Assembly: GCA_003439945.1 (NCBI GenBank)
Contig: QVRM01006786.1
Span: 1-64,000 of the forward strand
Direction of reading: 5' to 3'
Length of the DNA: 64,000 bases
Origin: Dermanyssus gallinae
Lineage: Eukaryota > Arthropoda > Arachnida > Mesostigmata > Dermanyssidae
Of the stretch, positions 11,806 to 22,981 are shown piece by piece; the first letter of the stretch is position 1; every line of letters starts with the position of its first letter. A program made the position numbers and the translations under genes. The notes under the pieces were generated by a model that saw only the letters and a program-made list of their open reading frames with translations, had not been told where the DNA came from and did no database searches.

Positions 11806-12485
11806 CTCCTGGATCCATTTCTCTATGTAATATGAGTTTAACCTTAACAATGTCTCTCTTTATATAGATATATTTAGATCTAACTGATGAGATTTACAAC
11901 TTAGAGTTTCTTCTGAATCTGTCTCTCTGTGTAAGATGTGTTTCGCCTTGACAATGTCTATCTTTATGTCGATATGTACTTTGAATCTATGCGTTACTAC
12001 TTGTATTGCCCTATTGTACCACGTGTGCGTTATTGTATGATTTTTTTTTGCAATAATGAACTTTGAAGCTGAAATAGCCTGAAAGAATTAATTGTGTTAG
12101 TAAGTAAGGAATGTATTGAGAGTATAATATTAGTAAGCAAGATAATATGAGATATTACACTAAACGAAGATGTTTGAATGCAACTCACACCTTGACAGCA
12201 TTTTTGCCGATGTTCTACCACGGCTTAAATACGAGCAGCCAGTTAGACACATCAAATCAACAAGACCCTACTCAGCATGTTTTGCATGCTTTAAATGTTT
12301 TGATGAAATTATGTATACGAGTTTTCCTTGTTATAAGGTGAAAACGATATATATTTATGTCAAATTACGGCACCACTACCAAAGTGCTCGTCTGTGAAAA
12401 ATCGAAGCATGATATGTAATTGTGAACGAAGCATATAACATTATACTTATATGTGCATATATTCACAGTAATATTTAAGGAACAA
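11806..12485. other. No gene recognised
   Basis: AT-rich sequence with an imperfect local repeat ('ttaacaatgtctctctttat' near 11,843 and 'ttgacaatgtctatctttat' near 11,947). No coding or RNA gene support. Confidence 0.4.
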
Positions 12486-12690
12486 CACCGGGCAAGATGG
12501 CTTAGTGGCAAAGCCTTTGCTTTGCATTCGGGAGGACTGGGACCCAGACCGGCCACTCTTAAATTGGTTTGCATGGTTTTCAATTTAGACAAGGTAAATG
12601 CTGGAGTAAATTAGAAATCAGCCTTGCCACAAAAAAAAACCGTACACGGGCATTAGCCTTACGGAAAAACCTTTAAAAAAAGTACTTGTG
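12486..12690 (+). mobile_element. tRNA-derived SINE, family 1 (plus)
   Basis: Head CAAGATGGCTTAGTGGCAAAG contains an A box matching TRGYNNARNNG (TGGCTTAGTGG). The B-box position reads GGGACCCAGACC, so it has lost the GTTCGA core. The conserved body (AATTGGTTTGCATGG, GACAAGGTAAATGC) and the CCGTACACGGGCATTAGCC tail follow, ending in an A-rich stretch near 12,690. Confidence 0.8.
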
Positions 12691-12763
12691 CATGTGTTAT
12701 TCTATAAATCAGCAGATGCAGTTCACAAGGTCAGTATTTCTCTCTGTAGAGTAACTAAGTAGC

Positions 12764-12768
<5 letters not shown>

Positions 12769-12825
<57 letters not shown>
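12769..12825. repeat. (TA)n microsatellite
   Basis: About 57 bases of alternating TA. Confidence 0.97.
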
Positions 12826-12827
<2 letters not shown>

Positions 12828-13399
12828 TACAGCGTTAAATTCGAATTTAAAAAAACGCATTATGCAGCTACCAACGTTTCGACTTTTAACATAAATGTAT
12901 ATTCCAGCTTCAAGTCGAACAAGAAACATGTGTGGCGGGCTTTGTTAAGCTGAGAATATGGCATGATTAGCAAACATTGTGTTTGCGCGGCTCTACCATT
13001 CAATAACCTCCCTCCTCACTTAATAATTTCCCTCCCTCCCATGCCTGAGCCCGCGCCTGTACTGGCCACCAGTGGCTGGCTACCGGTGGTCCGCAAAATC
13101 TTCGATGACCTTTAACGACTTTTAATGCCATTACCAACATCCCTACTTGTGACAAATATGTTATAGGTTTTTTTGTTACGGGTGGTTTTGGGAAAGCATG
13201 ATGCACGTGCGTCACTAGCAGCCTGCGTGACTAGTGTGGGACTCACATACCCACTAAACCCGGCTTTCTCCCAACCCCCCAGGCTTGGTATTACTTTGGC
13301 ATTACTTCAAAGCCGTGGGAGAGGCGTCTCTGCCGTTCTCCTTCGGTCAGCTGTATTCCTGTCTATCACCGCGCATGGTTGCCTAGGCGGTTGGATAGG

Positions 13400-14210
13400 G
13401 GGATTCTGCCATTTTGTAAACCGTTCTTTGAGGGTGTGTTCAAGACTATGAGGGCTCGGCTGTTCCCCCATCCTACGGCTTCTCGTCTCGACCACTCTCC
13501 CGAGAGACCCGCTTGGCCGTGCCCTTGGCTGTACTGAGTGTCAAAACGGTGTCGAACAAGTTCGTGACCTCCCTCCGTGCCTCTGCCGAAGTCATCATAT
13601 GGGCGACCCATTTCTCTGATCGGCCGGCCTCTCACAGCGGTTGGTCCTGCTTCTCTCACTTCCCTGAGTGCATCACACCGCAGAACTAGTATGTTCTACG
13701 GTGTCCGCCTCTCCCGAGTCACACAGTATGCAAGTATCTCTAATGGCCTTGACTCTGGATCTGGCCGTGTCTGGCTAGAACCTGAGTCGTCCAGTAGGAA
13801 AGTTTCCCGTGCCGACGGTCGTATCGTCGACACCTGAGGTCCGGTATCAGACTTTTGGTCCAGCTCTTTGTGATCACACCAGGTCTTACCTGCGCCCATT
13901 CCTCGTGCTAGGCCTGACAACGTGGCACTCCTTAACCTGGTGAGATCCAGATCTTTATCTGGAAACATTTTACTTTTTTTCAGCCGCTAGGAGATCCCAT
14001 GGCAGCATCTTGGCTAGGACCAGAAGAGCTTCAGTCAAAACCGTCCAACACGCTCGATTGAGTGTCGGCATTTGTTGTGTCGGCCCTATTGCACCCTTAA
14101 ATTTCGCCGTCCGCAGTGCAGTGTGCCTCCAAACTGGGCGTATAGCGCCGTTGACTCGGCCACTGAGGCCAGGGACCTTCTTTTCTTCTCAGTTCTAATT
14201 TCGCTTTAAA
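13400..14210 (-). mobile_element. R1-type LINE relic (minus)
   Basis: The segment 13,845-14,170 is recognisably similar to 24,905-25,250 and, in part, to 40,800-41,150 (shared strings such as GATGCTGGTATCAGAC-like, ATCTTGGCTAGGACCAG, GTATAGCGCCGTT). Those regions carry an R1-like reverse transcriptase in antisense to the plus strand, so this is a third, more degraded copy. Its own open frames are short and broken. The part at 13,400-13,840 is attributed to the same element by position only. Confidence 0.5.
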
Positions 14211-14495
14211 TGTGGCAGCTCAGACCACATGGTTAAGGATTGCAAAGTTGAGGTGCAGACCCCACGTGTGAGAAGTCGAATCTCTAGGTGTATGTACGTC
14301 GTCTGTATTGGCTGTTGAACGTTCTAAATAGATAAAGATGAATCTAAGGAGTATGGCTTAAAGTTTCTCTGCGGTTATCTGTGCTCGGTAGGTTTGGATT
14401 TCACAGCGTCTTCAGGACGATAAGCCGCGGAGAGATGTACCAACCATAGACAAAGCATTCCATTGATTAAAATAGACACCATTAAAGGTTTATGA

Positions 14496-14756
14496 CCGAA
14501 ACATTTTAAAAGAAAATTTGTTCTTTATTCTAGGCCATCGTCTGTTCCCTACGGGCTTGGAACTTAACCTGAGGTAGAACTTCAATGCACGGAGGGCCGG
14601 ACATGGTAAGATATCGAGGGTTTCCCCCTTGTGGCAGCATGCCCGCTGACTTTCAGCGCTATCTGTTCTCAATGAGCATCGCTCAAAGGAAATTCGATCA
14701 AAAACAGGGATCGAACCAGCCACACCCCGGTAGACGGCAATCATGACCAGCGCACT
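14496..14756 (-). mobile_element. tRNA-derived SINE, family 3 (minus), present in copy A only
   Basis: On the minus strand the head GTGCGCTGGTCATGATTGCCGT and the B-box-like TGGTTCGATCCCTG lie before the body with GCATGCTGCCACAAGG and the tail ending in a TAGAATAAAGAAC stretch. Copy B has uninterrupted flanking sequence here (ATGTTTTATGATCGTTAATAC near 32,000), so this SINE inserted in copy A after the duplication, or was lost precisely from B, which is less likely. Confidence 0.85.
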
Positions 14757-15229
14757 TGATCGTTAATACTGTGTCATAACGAATTGTGTGCAAGCTTTCC
14801 AAATGATCTTCTCTTACAATACTAAACATCTGAATATTTTGTTATGCGTACAAAAATTAGTTAAGCCAAGACACGAATAATTTGTCTATTGTTTTACGAG
14901 GTCTAAATATTGGTCTGGTGTTACAGTGTCGGTTACAGAGAATACCCACTGATATTTCGAGGCAAACGAGTCAAATCCTGCTTCTATCTTCTGCATATGA
15001 GACAAGGACACTTGTAAACGAATGTATACTTATAAACTTGTAAACGAATGTATACTTATAAATGTCAGCATTAGAGAATACTTCCTTGATGGGTAATCTT
15101 ATAAAAATCATCCCAGCCCTTAAAGTTGGGTCCTATCTAAGTCCAGATTCTGTTTTCTAAAGTTCCATAGTCATCAGTTGTAGCTATTAGCCCAGAAACA
15201 TGTAGAAGTTAGATGTAGTTATTAGCCTA

Positions 15230-15900
15230 GGAATACGTAGTAGTACTGCTGGATGTTAAACATGCTTTCGACAGCTTACCTTGGAGGGTGATACCGGGGA
15301 CGCTCAAGACAAAGCGAGTTCCGAGCCAATTTTGTCGGACTATCTCTGACTATTTTAACAAACGGCGGGTAGGCAATGAGGGATTTGAATTCGAAATGGC
15401 AACTGGAATTTCCCAGGGTTTTATCTTGAGTTCTCTTTTATAGAACTTTGCGTACGACGATTGCGTACGACGATCGCCTACGCTTGAGTATTCTACCAGA
15501 ATAGACTAGCGCATGCGGATGACCTTGCAAATGTAGAACAAAGCGGCTCTACCCAGCAACTGGAAGTTTGAGCCAATTACGCCCAGGGCGAGATTTCCGT
15601 CTAGATAAAAGAAGCGGGCTTGACGCTGGCCCCGACCAGAAGCGAGGGAGTCTTCCTGCTTGGCTCAGGACTGTGTTCTCCCCCAAAGCTAATCTAGAAA
15701 ATTCAGGTTGGTACACTTGACCCGCTGCATGGGAATGTACCTGGACAGACGCTTGCGAGGTACATCCCACCTCCGCTTGGCTGCAGATATGGCCACCAAA
15801 GTTTCACACAACATCGCCCGGCTGATGCCAAATACAATCGAACCGCGAGAATCAAAGCGACGCCTTCTTATGTCGGTTGCCGGTCGATTATGTTATTCAC
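15230..15900 (+). mobile_element. R1-clade LINE relic (plus)
   Basis: Plus-strand frames read LLDVKHAFDSLPWRVIPG-like (RT motif A), then SDYFNKRR and ISQGF (remains of motif B) and, near 15,700, HLTRCMGMYLDRRL. The order matches an R1-type reverse transcriptase. Stops and frameshifts are frequent. The paralogous relic is at 32,290-32,800, so it was already present before the segmental duplication. Confidence 0.6.
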
Positions 15901-16264
15901 GACCCCGGTATCGCCAGAAACCGTGCTGACTTCGGCACGCAACACTCTGCTGATGCACAAAACCCAACGCATCAATATGAAAAAATCATTGCTTTTAGAA
16001 CAACAAAACAAATGTGAAAAAGTCATACCTTTTAATTATTATAATTGGTTTTACGAGATAACGAACCTGATGTGAATAAACCTGATGTAAAGCCATACAT
16101 TTTATTAATTGTAGTTTGTTTAGACTTCCTGCGTCAAGATGTCTTTGCAGCTTATACTGCGTCCATTTTGTGTGTTTTTGATATAACCCAAGAAGCGTTT
16201 GTTTGGCTGTTCTCCTACAACAAATTTAAAATAAAACACATGTGTATATCACATCGGCTGAAAG

Positions 16265-16270
16265 TTTATT
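16265..16270 (-). terminator. Poly(A) signal AATAAA
   Basis: AATAAA on the minus strand, 67 bases after the TAG stop of the terminal exon at 16,337-16,476. It is preserved at the matching place in copy B (33,111-33,116). Confidence 0.6.
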
Positions 16271-16336
16271 AGCAATGGCCTACGATTATGGGCGATGTTG
16301 ATCGCGATGACACTGTGGACCAACTGCAGTTTTCGA

Positions 16337-16476
16337 CTACAGAAGGAAGATCATCAGAGCCTGAACCGAGGAAGAGCCCTGTTCATCAATTTGTAGGCGA
16401 ATCTTTTCCATCACCCATTCGGGGGTAGTTACGCCTAGATCGTCTAGGTCACCATCGTGTATGTCGAAGTGTATGC
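16337..16476 (-). CDS. Terminal coding exon of an unidentified gene (copy A)
   Basis: On the minus strand a splice acceptor (CTTCATTTACAG, ending at 16,477) is followed by two bases completing a codon and then 46 codons to TAG at 16,337-16,339. The peptide contains HFDIHDGDLDDLG, TTPEWVMEKIRLQIDEQG and ends VQALMIFLL. I do not recognise the family. The evidence that it is real is comparative. Copy B has the same acceptor, length, frame, stop and AATAAA, with only four differences in 140 bases. Two of those differences are silent and two are conservative (Ile/Met, Met/Ile). Intron sequence just upstream differs far more. The upstream exons were not identified. It lies downstream of the CD36-like exons on the same strand, but the sequence does not look like a CD36 C-terminus, so it may be a separate gene. 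Confidence 0.6.
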
Positions 16477-17089
16477 CTGTAAATGAAGTGCAATTTGTTC
16501 ATTAGCTAGGCATGTGTGTCTAAGCTTCTTTATTTTCCTAGCTGTCATATCTGTAGGTGTTAGTCAGAACGTGTATGCCAGCGTTAATAAGCTATGCATT
16601 ATATATGATTTTGTCTTGATGGAAAAATTACGTAAAAATAAAATCATTTCCGAAAGAAACTGCAGTAGTATGACTGAAATATATACGATGTCGGCAGCGT
16701 GTTGGTACATCAGCGGTGGACCAGCGCGGGATTTTCAATATTGCTATTAAAATTCTCTAGAACAGCCCGTTTACCAGCACACCGAATACCATGTCGGCCA
16801 ACTAGATGTCGTATTAACAAACGCATTACAGCTATTTTACCGTCGCATCGCACAGAGCTGATCCTAGTCAGCAATCAAAAATATGCAAAGATCGAACGAC
16901 GCAATTCATTTAAGACTGGGGATTTTATGTGCATCTGTTCGACTTTGATAAAGATACCGTGGAGGCCGGAAGATATTTGAAAGGAAAAGCTTTAAGTAAA
17001 CATATTAGCCCAGCAGAAATGAAGAATATAACCCTAAGTATAAAATACGTGGAAGCACACGTATATAAAACCATAAAACAAAACCGGAA

Positions 17090-18420
17090 ACTAAATTCTA
17101 AACATGCTTTCTAACGAAGATGAGAACACAATGTGGGCAATGACCACAATTTGATAACCTTTAGTGATCAGAACAGGCAACAGAAACACAAATATAAAAA
17201 TAATAGACAGAAAAACGTTTGCGAATATGCTAGATAAGTAAAATGAAACGGGGTTATCCGGACAACACAAAAAGGCGGTACACCAAAACGACATGAAGTA
17301 ACCGGATAAGCTGTGTAGGGAATACATGGAAATAACAAGAATGCTCAACAAGGATAAAGCCAACGCCATAAAAAAGACGAACCTAAGATTTTAAAAAACA
17401 CAACAAACAAAGCGTAAAATAGAGGATGATACGTTTCAAAGAAATATGTGATGTACAGCAAAGAGAAAAGCTGGAGGTAATGAGCGAGAAGAGAAAACAT
17501 AATTTAAATATTACGACACAAACTAAATACTGTACAAAGTGATGATTCTGACATATATGATGAGCGGATATTGGCTGGTGTGTGACAACGAGTGAAGAAG
17601 TTAAATAGATTATTAGCTCAAGGGACGCCTGTATGTGGACTGGATGGGGTATCGCTAAAGTTGATTAAGAATATCGGTAAGCCAATGTACGCATACTTGG
17701 CGGGTGGATTCAAATTCCCCTCCATAATGGTTAGCAGGTAGGGTTGCCTTTATGTCTAAGCTAGGGGCGGAAAAAACTAAATGGTCGAATCGTAGAGCAA
17801 TCACAGTGACAGGCATTGCATACAGAATATTTGCTTCATCCTTGGGGACAGGCTATAAGACAAGCTGGAAGAGAGAAACGAATATGAGTTTTTTTTAAGT
17901 TTTGAGATAACTAGCACAGAGGTAACTTCATCCAGACCATTCAAATGAAAGTGTCCTAGCACATCACAGCTAGACAAACTAAATTAAGTTAAACTCGCGT
18001 CTTTCAAACTAGCAATTGGGCAGCCACGCAGAAACGCAAAAAAAAACGGCTATTTAGCTGAACTGACTTCCACTCAACCGCTTGCACAAAATCTAGTTAT
18101 CAGATCTAGTCTCTCGAAAGCCTTGGCTTATCGCTGGTACACAGAAAATTTCGTAAATAAAGTTTAACCCGTTAATGAAAGCTTCTTCGGATCGCCAGTA
18201 CTGGTCGCGCATCACCTGTCAGAGAGCTATTTATATTACGTAGTTAGCTCTATGCTATTTCATTATTTAAAAAAACGTTGTTGAATACGTGGTACTGGAA
18301 TGCAACAGCCCTTACTGGAGACGTTGGAGAAACGACAGGATCCAGGCATAAGGATACACGAATTTAATTAGATGTTCTTGGCCCGACGGAGTATTGATGC
18401 TTGAAAACGCAAAAGTCAAA
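17090..18420 (+). mobile_element. Decayed LINE (R2-like reverse transcriptase traces), plus strand
   Basis: Plus-strand fragments in order are: a basic coiled stretch near 17,270-17,390 (KLCREYMEITRMLNKDKANAIKK), LLAQGTPVCGLDGVSLKLI near 17,615, NRRAITVTGIAYRIFASSL near 17,795 (RT motif with ITVTxIAYRIFA), SLSKALAYRWYTENF near 18,115, and a C-terminal segment around 18,290-18,380. The same order is present at 34,190-35,520 in copy B. The antisense open frame 17,091-17,369, rich in hydrophobic residues, is a shadow of the lysine-rich plus frame. The R2-like label is inferred from a few motifs. Confidence 0.55.
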
Positions 18421-18471
18421 TATATATATTCATACCTTAGCTATAAGTCACAGAACATGCGGCATACTAAC

Positions 18472-18709
18472 CTGAACACATAGGGTCCATGCTCACTTAA
18501 GGCCACTTTTGATGTAGGGTTGTTTAGCCAGCCTTCATGATTGTTTATGTTAAACGCATAAATATGTAGATACGAAGGGACTGGTGGGCGAGCAAAGACT
18601 TCCGCCAGCTTTAAACCCTTCTTCAAAGTCGGAGGTTCCAAATGTTTCAGCTCTAGCGTCATGAGTATCCATAAGCACATGGCTAACGCCAATGCCAGAA
18701 AACCCGACG
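18472..18709 (-). CDS. CD36/scavenger receptor B-like N-terminal exon (A1)
   Basis: A 238-nt exon between acceptor TTTTATTTTCAG (18,710 side) and donor CAG|GTTAGTA (18,466-18,471). It opens with a hydrophobic segment (FLALALAMCLWILMTLEL), the expected first membrane anchor. Then come a KKGLKLAEVFARPPVPS stretch and the family signature SYLHIYAFNINNHEGWLNNP...SEHGPYVFR. CD36 proteins have an aromatic-rich 'Y-x-FN-x-TN' segment and an E-x-GPY-x-aromatic-R motif at this point. The frame is open throughout. Proteins of this family are two-pass membrane receptors or lipid carriers, with the ectodomain between two anchors. Only this exon is visible, so the rest of the gene is missing, unrecognised or lies elsewhere. 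It enters with two bases of a split codon and leaves in phase 2. Confidence 0.75.
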
Positions 18710-19088
18710 CTGAAAATAAAATAAAAAGATAAGCAACGAGTTAATGTCTAATAGCGTCAGAAAAAAATACGCTGTGTTCAAAAGAGTATCCAGAGTGGAT
18801 TTTGTTAAAGCAATCGTGCCGTAATTTCTTACTGAGGCGTATCCACCTATTTTTCGTTGTCGCTAGACCTGCTATTTATATTACGCAGTTAGCTCAATGC
18901 TATTTTATTATTTAAATACATTTGTTGACAGCTCTTACTAGAGACGTTTAAGAAACGACAGGATCCTGGCGGCATAAAACACAATTCGAATTAGCTGTTC
19001 TTGCCCCGACGGAGTCTTTATGCCTGGAAACGCAAAAGTCGAAATATGGTCATACCTTAACTATTCACAGAACATGCTGCAGACTAAC

Positions 19089-19320
19089 CTGAATGCATAA
19101 GGCCCATGTTCACTCAGGATCGATTTGGATGTAGAGGTGTTTAGCCAGTCTTTATAATTGTTTACTTTAAACACATAAATATGTAGATATGAAGGGGCTG
19201 GAGGACGAGCAAATATTTCCTCCAGCTTGAAACTTTTCTCCAAAGCCGGAGGCCCAGAATGTTTTAGCTCCAGTGTCATGACTAAGCACATGGCTAACGC
19301 CAATGCCAGAAAAGCCAACG
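19089..19320 (-). CDS. CD36/scavenger receptor B-like N-terminal exon (A2)
   Basis: A 232-nt tandem copy of exon A1, with acceptor TTTAATTTTCAG at 19,321-19,323 and donor CAG|GTTAGT. It is open in frame: anchor FLALALAMCLVMTLEL (two codons shorter than A1), then KLEEIFARPPAPSYLHIYVF and SEHGPYAFR. Both splice sites and both phases match A1, so A1 and A2 could be alternative, mutually exclusive exons of one gene. They could also be first-domain exons of two genes. GPYAFR replaces GPYVFR. No complete downstream ectodomain exon was found within this window. Confidence 0.75.
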
Positions 19321-19474
19321 CTGAAAATTAAAAAGAAAACAACGAGTTAACTTCTAGTAGTATCAATAAGCAATTAACACCGTGTTCAAGAGTATCCGGA
19401 CTTAATTTTGTTAAAACAATCTTTGATTGATGACAACTCGCGTAGACGATGCCCGTGAACGTTGCAATATGTTT

Positions 19475-19668
19475 TTTTTTAAAGATTATCTGTAAGGCAA
19501 TTGCCCGTGTACGGTATTTTCATGTCATGGCTAATTTTAATCCACTCCGCCATTTACCTTGTCTAAATTGGAAACCATGCAAACCAATTTAAGAGTGGTC
19601 GGTCTGGGTCTCGAACCCAGTCCTCCAGTATGCAAGGCAAAGTCTTTGCCACTAAGCCATCTTGCTCG
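19475..19668 (-). mobile_element. tRNA-derived SINE, family 1 (minus)
   Basis: The best preserved family-1 copy. Minus strand head CAAGATGGCTTAGTGGCAAAG (A box), then CTGGGTTCGAGACCCAGACC (perfect B box GGTTCGAGACC), then the shared body and the CCGTGTACGG-like tail. It lies in the interval between the CD36-like exon A2 and upstream sequence. The matching place in copy B (36,444-36,830) lacks it as far as I can see. Confidence 0.85.
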
Positions 19669-19669
19669 A

Positions 19670-20862
19670 TAAATAAATATTGACCAAATGTGTGTAAGAA
19701 AATTATCATAAAGGCTTTCCAACACTACAGAGGCTTCCACCGTTCGTCAAAATTTTAGATTTATATAGACCTCTACGACCAGAGTGGCTAAATCCAAAGC
19801 TAATCAGTATTGCAGAGACCGAGTTGGAAAAGGCTTTCCTAATCCCTTTATATAGGCTCTAACGTGACAGCCTTTCGCACACAAAATGCAATCGAAGCGT
19901 CGAAAATTACCACCCAGTCTTATTGCGTTCACACTTGCCTGCCTAGCCATAATAGAACAAATAGTCTAAGTTAAGTCCAGGTTAAGGCGGTCGTTCACAC
20001 AATCTTTTACCAGACTTCGCGTTAAATATGAGTATCCTTTAACAGCTATTAGTCCCAAAATGCCTTCATGAACAAGGCCGATAACTATGTGCTGCAGCAT
20101 TCATAACAGCAGTTTCCGACCTCCATGGGACGAAATATTTTACACCACAACTTTGTCAATGCATATAAATTTATGATAACCTTCTCGAGACGCAAAGCTA
20201 ATGACTAAAAGTTGGAATCTTCCTTCCGGCAGACCTCCTGACGATGGTCTCGGATAACTTGCGCTAGCTTCAGAACGTTGAGTAGACCGTCTGGGCCCGC
20301 GACACCCAAAGGGCTGCCGGGCAGAACGGTGTTATTGTCACTTTATGCATGACTGTGGTAATAAGAATAGGAACTTCAGTATGCGTACTCTTTTCTTTCG
20401 AGGCACGCAAACTCGATACTCGATACGGTCTGCATCAATGTAGCACTTTAAACTCCCAGTAAACTTTCAGGACACACAAAACATGACTCATATCTGAATA
20501 AAGCAATCCCTTAGATTAACAATACTGTCGGAGGTATTGGACTGCTCGATGATCTAATGACGTGACCGTCCCTCCTGTTTGAGACTAGTAAAGGCGTGGC
20601 AAAGATGTAACGGTGTCCCACACTGCAATTTCTTCTACCTAGGTCATAGGTCAGCGAACACTACTGTGTAGTATATCGATCCATTAAGGGAGAAGAAACG
20701 TAAATGTACCGATATTGAGGATAGCTAGCATGTCATGCCAATAACTGTGAAAACACTGGGGCCGGTGTAATCGCAACATTTGTTCAGAACCTGGCAGGAT
20801 AGAGGCAGTTGTGGGACAAAAAAGCTGAGAAAACTTATCGAAAACTGTACCGTTACGTGATC

Positions 20863-20907
<45 letters not shown>

Positions 20908-21158
20908 CTCTACAAATTCATATCACCAATTGTCTAACCCGCCTCATCGCTCTAAGTCGAGCCCTCAAAAACTTGCTGCAACAAACCGAAAACAATTTCG
21001 TGCAATATTCAGTGCTACGTCAACCACATGAACCCACAAACTTATCTAGCAAATGCTGAAATATAAATATTAATAAGAAGAAACAGGGTAGTTACGACAA
21101 ACATCGACAAAGGTCGCGATCAGATAATCGAACTTACCAGTTGTTAGAGCGTAGGATT
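19670..21158. other. Intergenic or intron sequence shared with copy B
   Basis: Collinear with about 36,830-38,060. No open frame with motifs. A 41-base (TA)n run sits at 20,864-20,904. The shared sequence shows no obvious excess of third-position changes, so I see no coding support. Confidence 0.4.
20864..20904. repeat. (TA)n microsatellite
   Basis: About 41 bases of alternating TA; copy B has no such run at the same place, only cttaccaatatata-type TA at 37,854. Confidence 0.95.
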
Positions 21159-21159
21159 G

Positions 21160-21308
21160 TGTGTGGCGGCGTGGTCTAAGCGACTAGTGCGCTAGTCATG
21201 GTTGTCATTTACCGGGGTGTCGCCGGTTCGATTTCTTTTGTTGATCGAATTTTCTTTGAGCGATGCTCATTGAGAATAGATGATAAACCATACCGCTGAG
21301 AGTCAGCG
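21160..21308 (+). mobile_element. tRNA-derived SINE, family 3 (plus), tail deleted
   Basis: Head GTGTGGCGGCGTGGTCTAAG (A box TGGTCTAAGCG), TAGTGCGCTAGTCATGG and a B-box-like GGTTCGATTTC, then the body to GAGAGTCAGCG at 21,308. The sequence then jumps directly to the 3' flank (CAAGGTAAAGAGGCCAG). The copy-B counterpart (38,066-38,285) keeps the tail but lacks the head. Confidence 0.8.
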
Positions 21309-21313
21309 CAAGG

Positions 21314-22564
21314 TAAAGAGGCCAGATAAAGCACCATCGCTACGCATGCACGGTTCGCAAAGGGTCATTATCGCTCTGGCGTCTCATTTTATAGTTTTTT
21401 CGCAGCTGGCCAACCGTATACGACAACGATGTTGTCCATTCTAGCCACTACTCTGTAGCTGTGTGCGCATGTATGTATGTATGTATGATATAGCAGGTAT
21501 GTGATACTAACCTGTTGTGCGCTTGTGTAAAAACGTAAACTGTAGAACTAGTTTGCGAAGCAATATAAACAGTCTCATTAATGTCCGTTTAGTAAAGTTA
21601 AGATAACAAATACGCTGATATTCGTTTCTGGACTAATTTCAAAAAGAGAGCACTATCGTTGTTTTGCTTATTGTTAGTGTGGCTGGGCCTTCGACTTCAC
21701 CACTGGGAGGCAGGCTGGCTCAACCAGATATTGACGATAAAATCGATTCGCAATAAGGTGACGCGATAGAAATCTTGCCGTGACGATGTAGGTTGGAACC
21801 GTTCTATGGAGCCACTGGTGTCAGCTTTAGACAAAACATTGTATACAAGCACAACAAGCAAAAACGGTGACTCCAATATGGTCATACATTTCGTTTCTGT
21901 ATCTCGTCGAATTCGTTGTGTTCATACTAGTGTTCATTAAAGCCCTTTTGTAGAGTTGCCAATACCTTTGATAAATGTCTCAATTGGTTCAGCGTTAACG
22001 TAAGACGGACCGGGAGGGAGAGAAAGGGGCTTAAGGGGTCAACGATGTTCATGTGTCACATATATTCAGAGTAGGCGCATGTCATAACGTATCATTAATT
22101 AAGCAAACAACTTAACTGCACGTTTAATGCCTAAGGGAATACCGCATATAAACTACAAGCTCTAAGTAATGTGCAGTGCATTGTGAGGTGTCAGTTGCAA
22201 TGCATTCCGAAAAGTTGTTTTACCGCAGATATGCTTGTTTACGTATGTATTACATTACACAAAATCATCAATGCTCGTTTACATCTCCCTCGTGAGATGA
22301 CGCGGCTCAATATTCGTGTCACACATAAACGATTTACTGCTGATTCACAAGCAAAGTAAAACGACCGGTCAATGCACTGCAATTGCTGAGCACACAAAAA
22401 CACACACACAGCATGAAACAAATGAGTATCGCTATGATTCTTATTGTGTATAATCGCTTTCTCTCACCCGCCGAACCAATTAACGTTTCTTTGCTATTGT
22501 CGCTTTCGGCGCATTTATTTTAATTCTTATATCGAAAGATCAAGAGCTGCCACGTAGCCTACTA
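21314..22564. other. Non-coding sequence shared with copy B
   Basis: Collinear with about 38,335-40,070, with copy-B-specific insertions at 38,644 and about 39,294-39,560. A short (GTAT)n repeat lies near 21,470. No gene is supported. Confidence 0.4.
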
Positions 22565-22617
22565 CAAGAGAGAGAAATACTTCCACTTTCACCGAGTGTA
22601 GGTATTTCTCTCTCTTG
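22565..22617. repeat. Perfect 16-bp hairpin
   Basis: CAAGAGAGAGAAATAC (22,565-22,580) and GTATTTCTCTCTCTTG (22,602-22,617) are perfect reverse complements around a 21-base loop. In copy B the stem is kept but the loop is much longer (about 40,073-40,282). Confidence 0.85.
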
Positions 22618-22981
22618 CCACATGGCCGCATGCACGCGAGCCAATGGTCTGATGCCACGCCCGTGGCAATAGGCCGCCACCAGCTAAGATCGCCGTAGCT
22701 TAGTTGCAGTGTCAGCGACTGCTACCACGCAAACCAATCGTAAAGACGAAACCTGACAAAAAATAGAACTGACATTTATTCGCATAAGACGACGATGTCG
22801 CCCAATATCCATTGTTTGGCGGCTGTGCCCTAATGTATACTATCTAATGGCGGTCCGGTTTCAATCGGCCCTGCGTGTCTGACTTTAGCTTTTTTTTACA
22901 ATAGGTTGTAGAAAATACGTGAATTGTTCATTTCGGTTGAGAAGCAATATGAGTAGTATAATGCCTGTTTCTTTAGTAATG

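Larger units (their letters stand above)
18229..19460. repeat. Local tandem duplication, unit about 640 bp
   Basis: Unit 1 starts CTATTTATATTACG at 18,229 and unit 2 with the same 14-mer at 18,871. Each unit holds a LINE C-terminal remnant (GACAGGATCC core) and then one CD36-like exon on the minus strand. The same two-unit arrangement occurs in copy B (from about 35,331 and 35,956), so this doubling came before the large duplication. Confidence 0.8.

Noticed and set aside
19537..19668. tRNA gene, because of perfect A and B boxes
   Set aside because: The sequence belongs to a multi-copy SINE and cannot form an acceptor stem; no true tRNA was seen.
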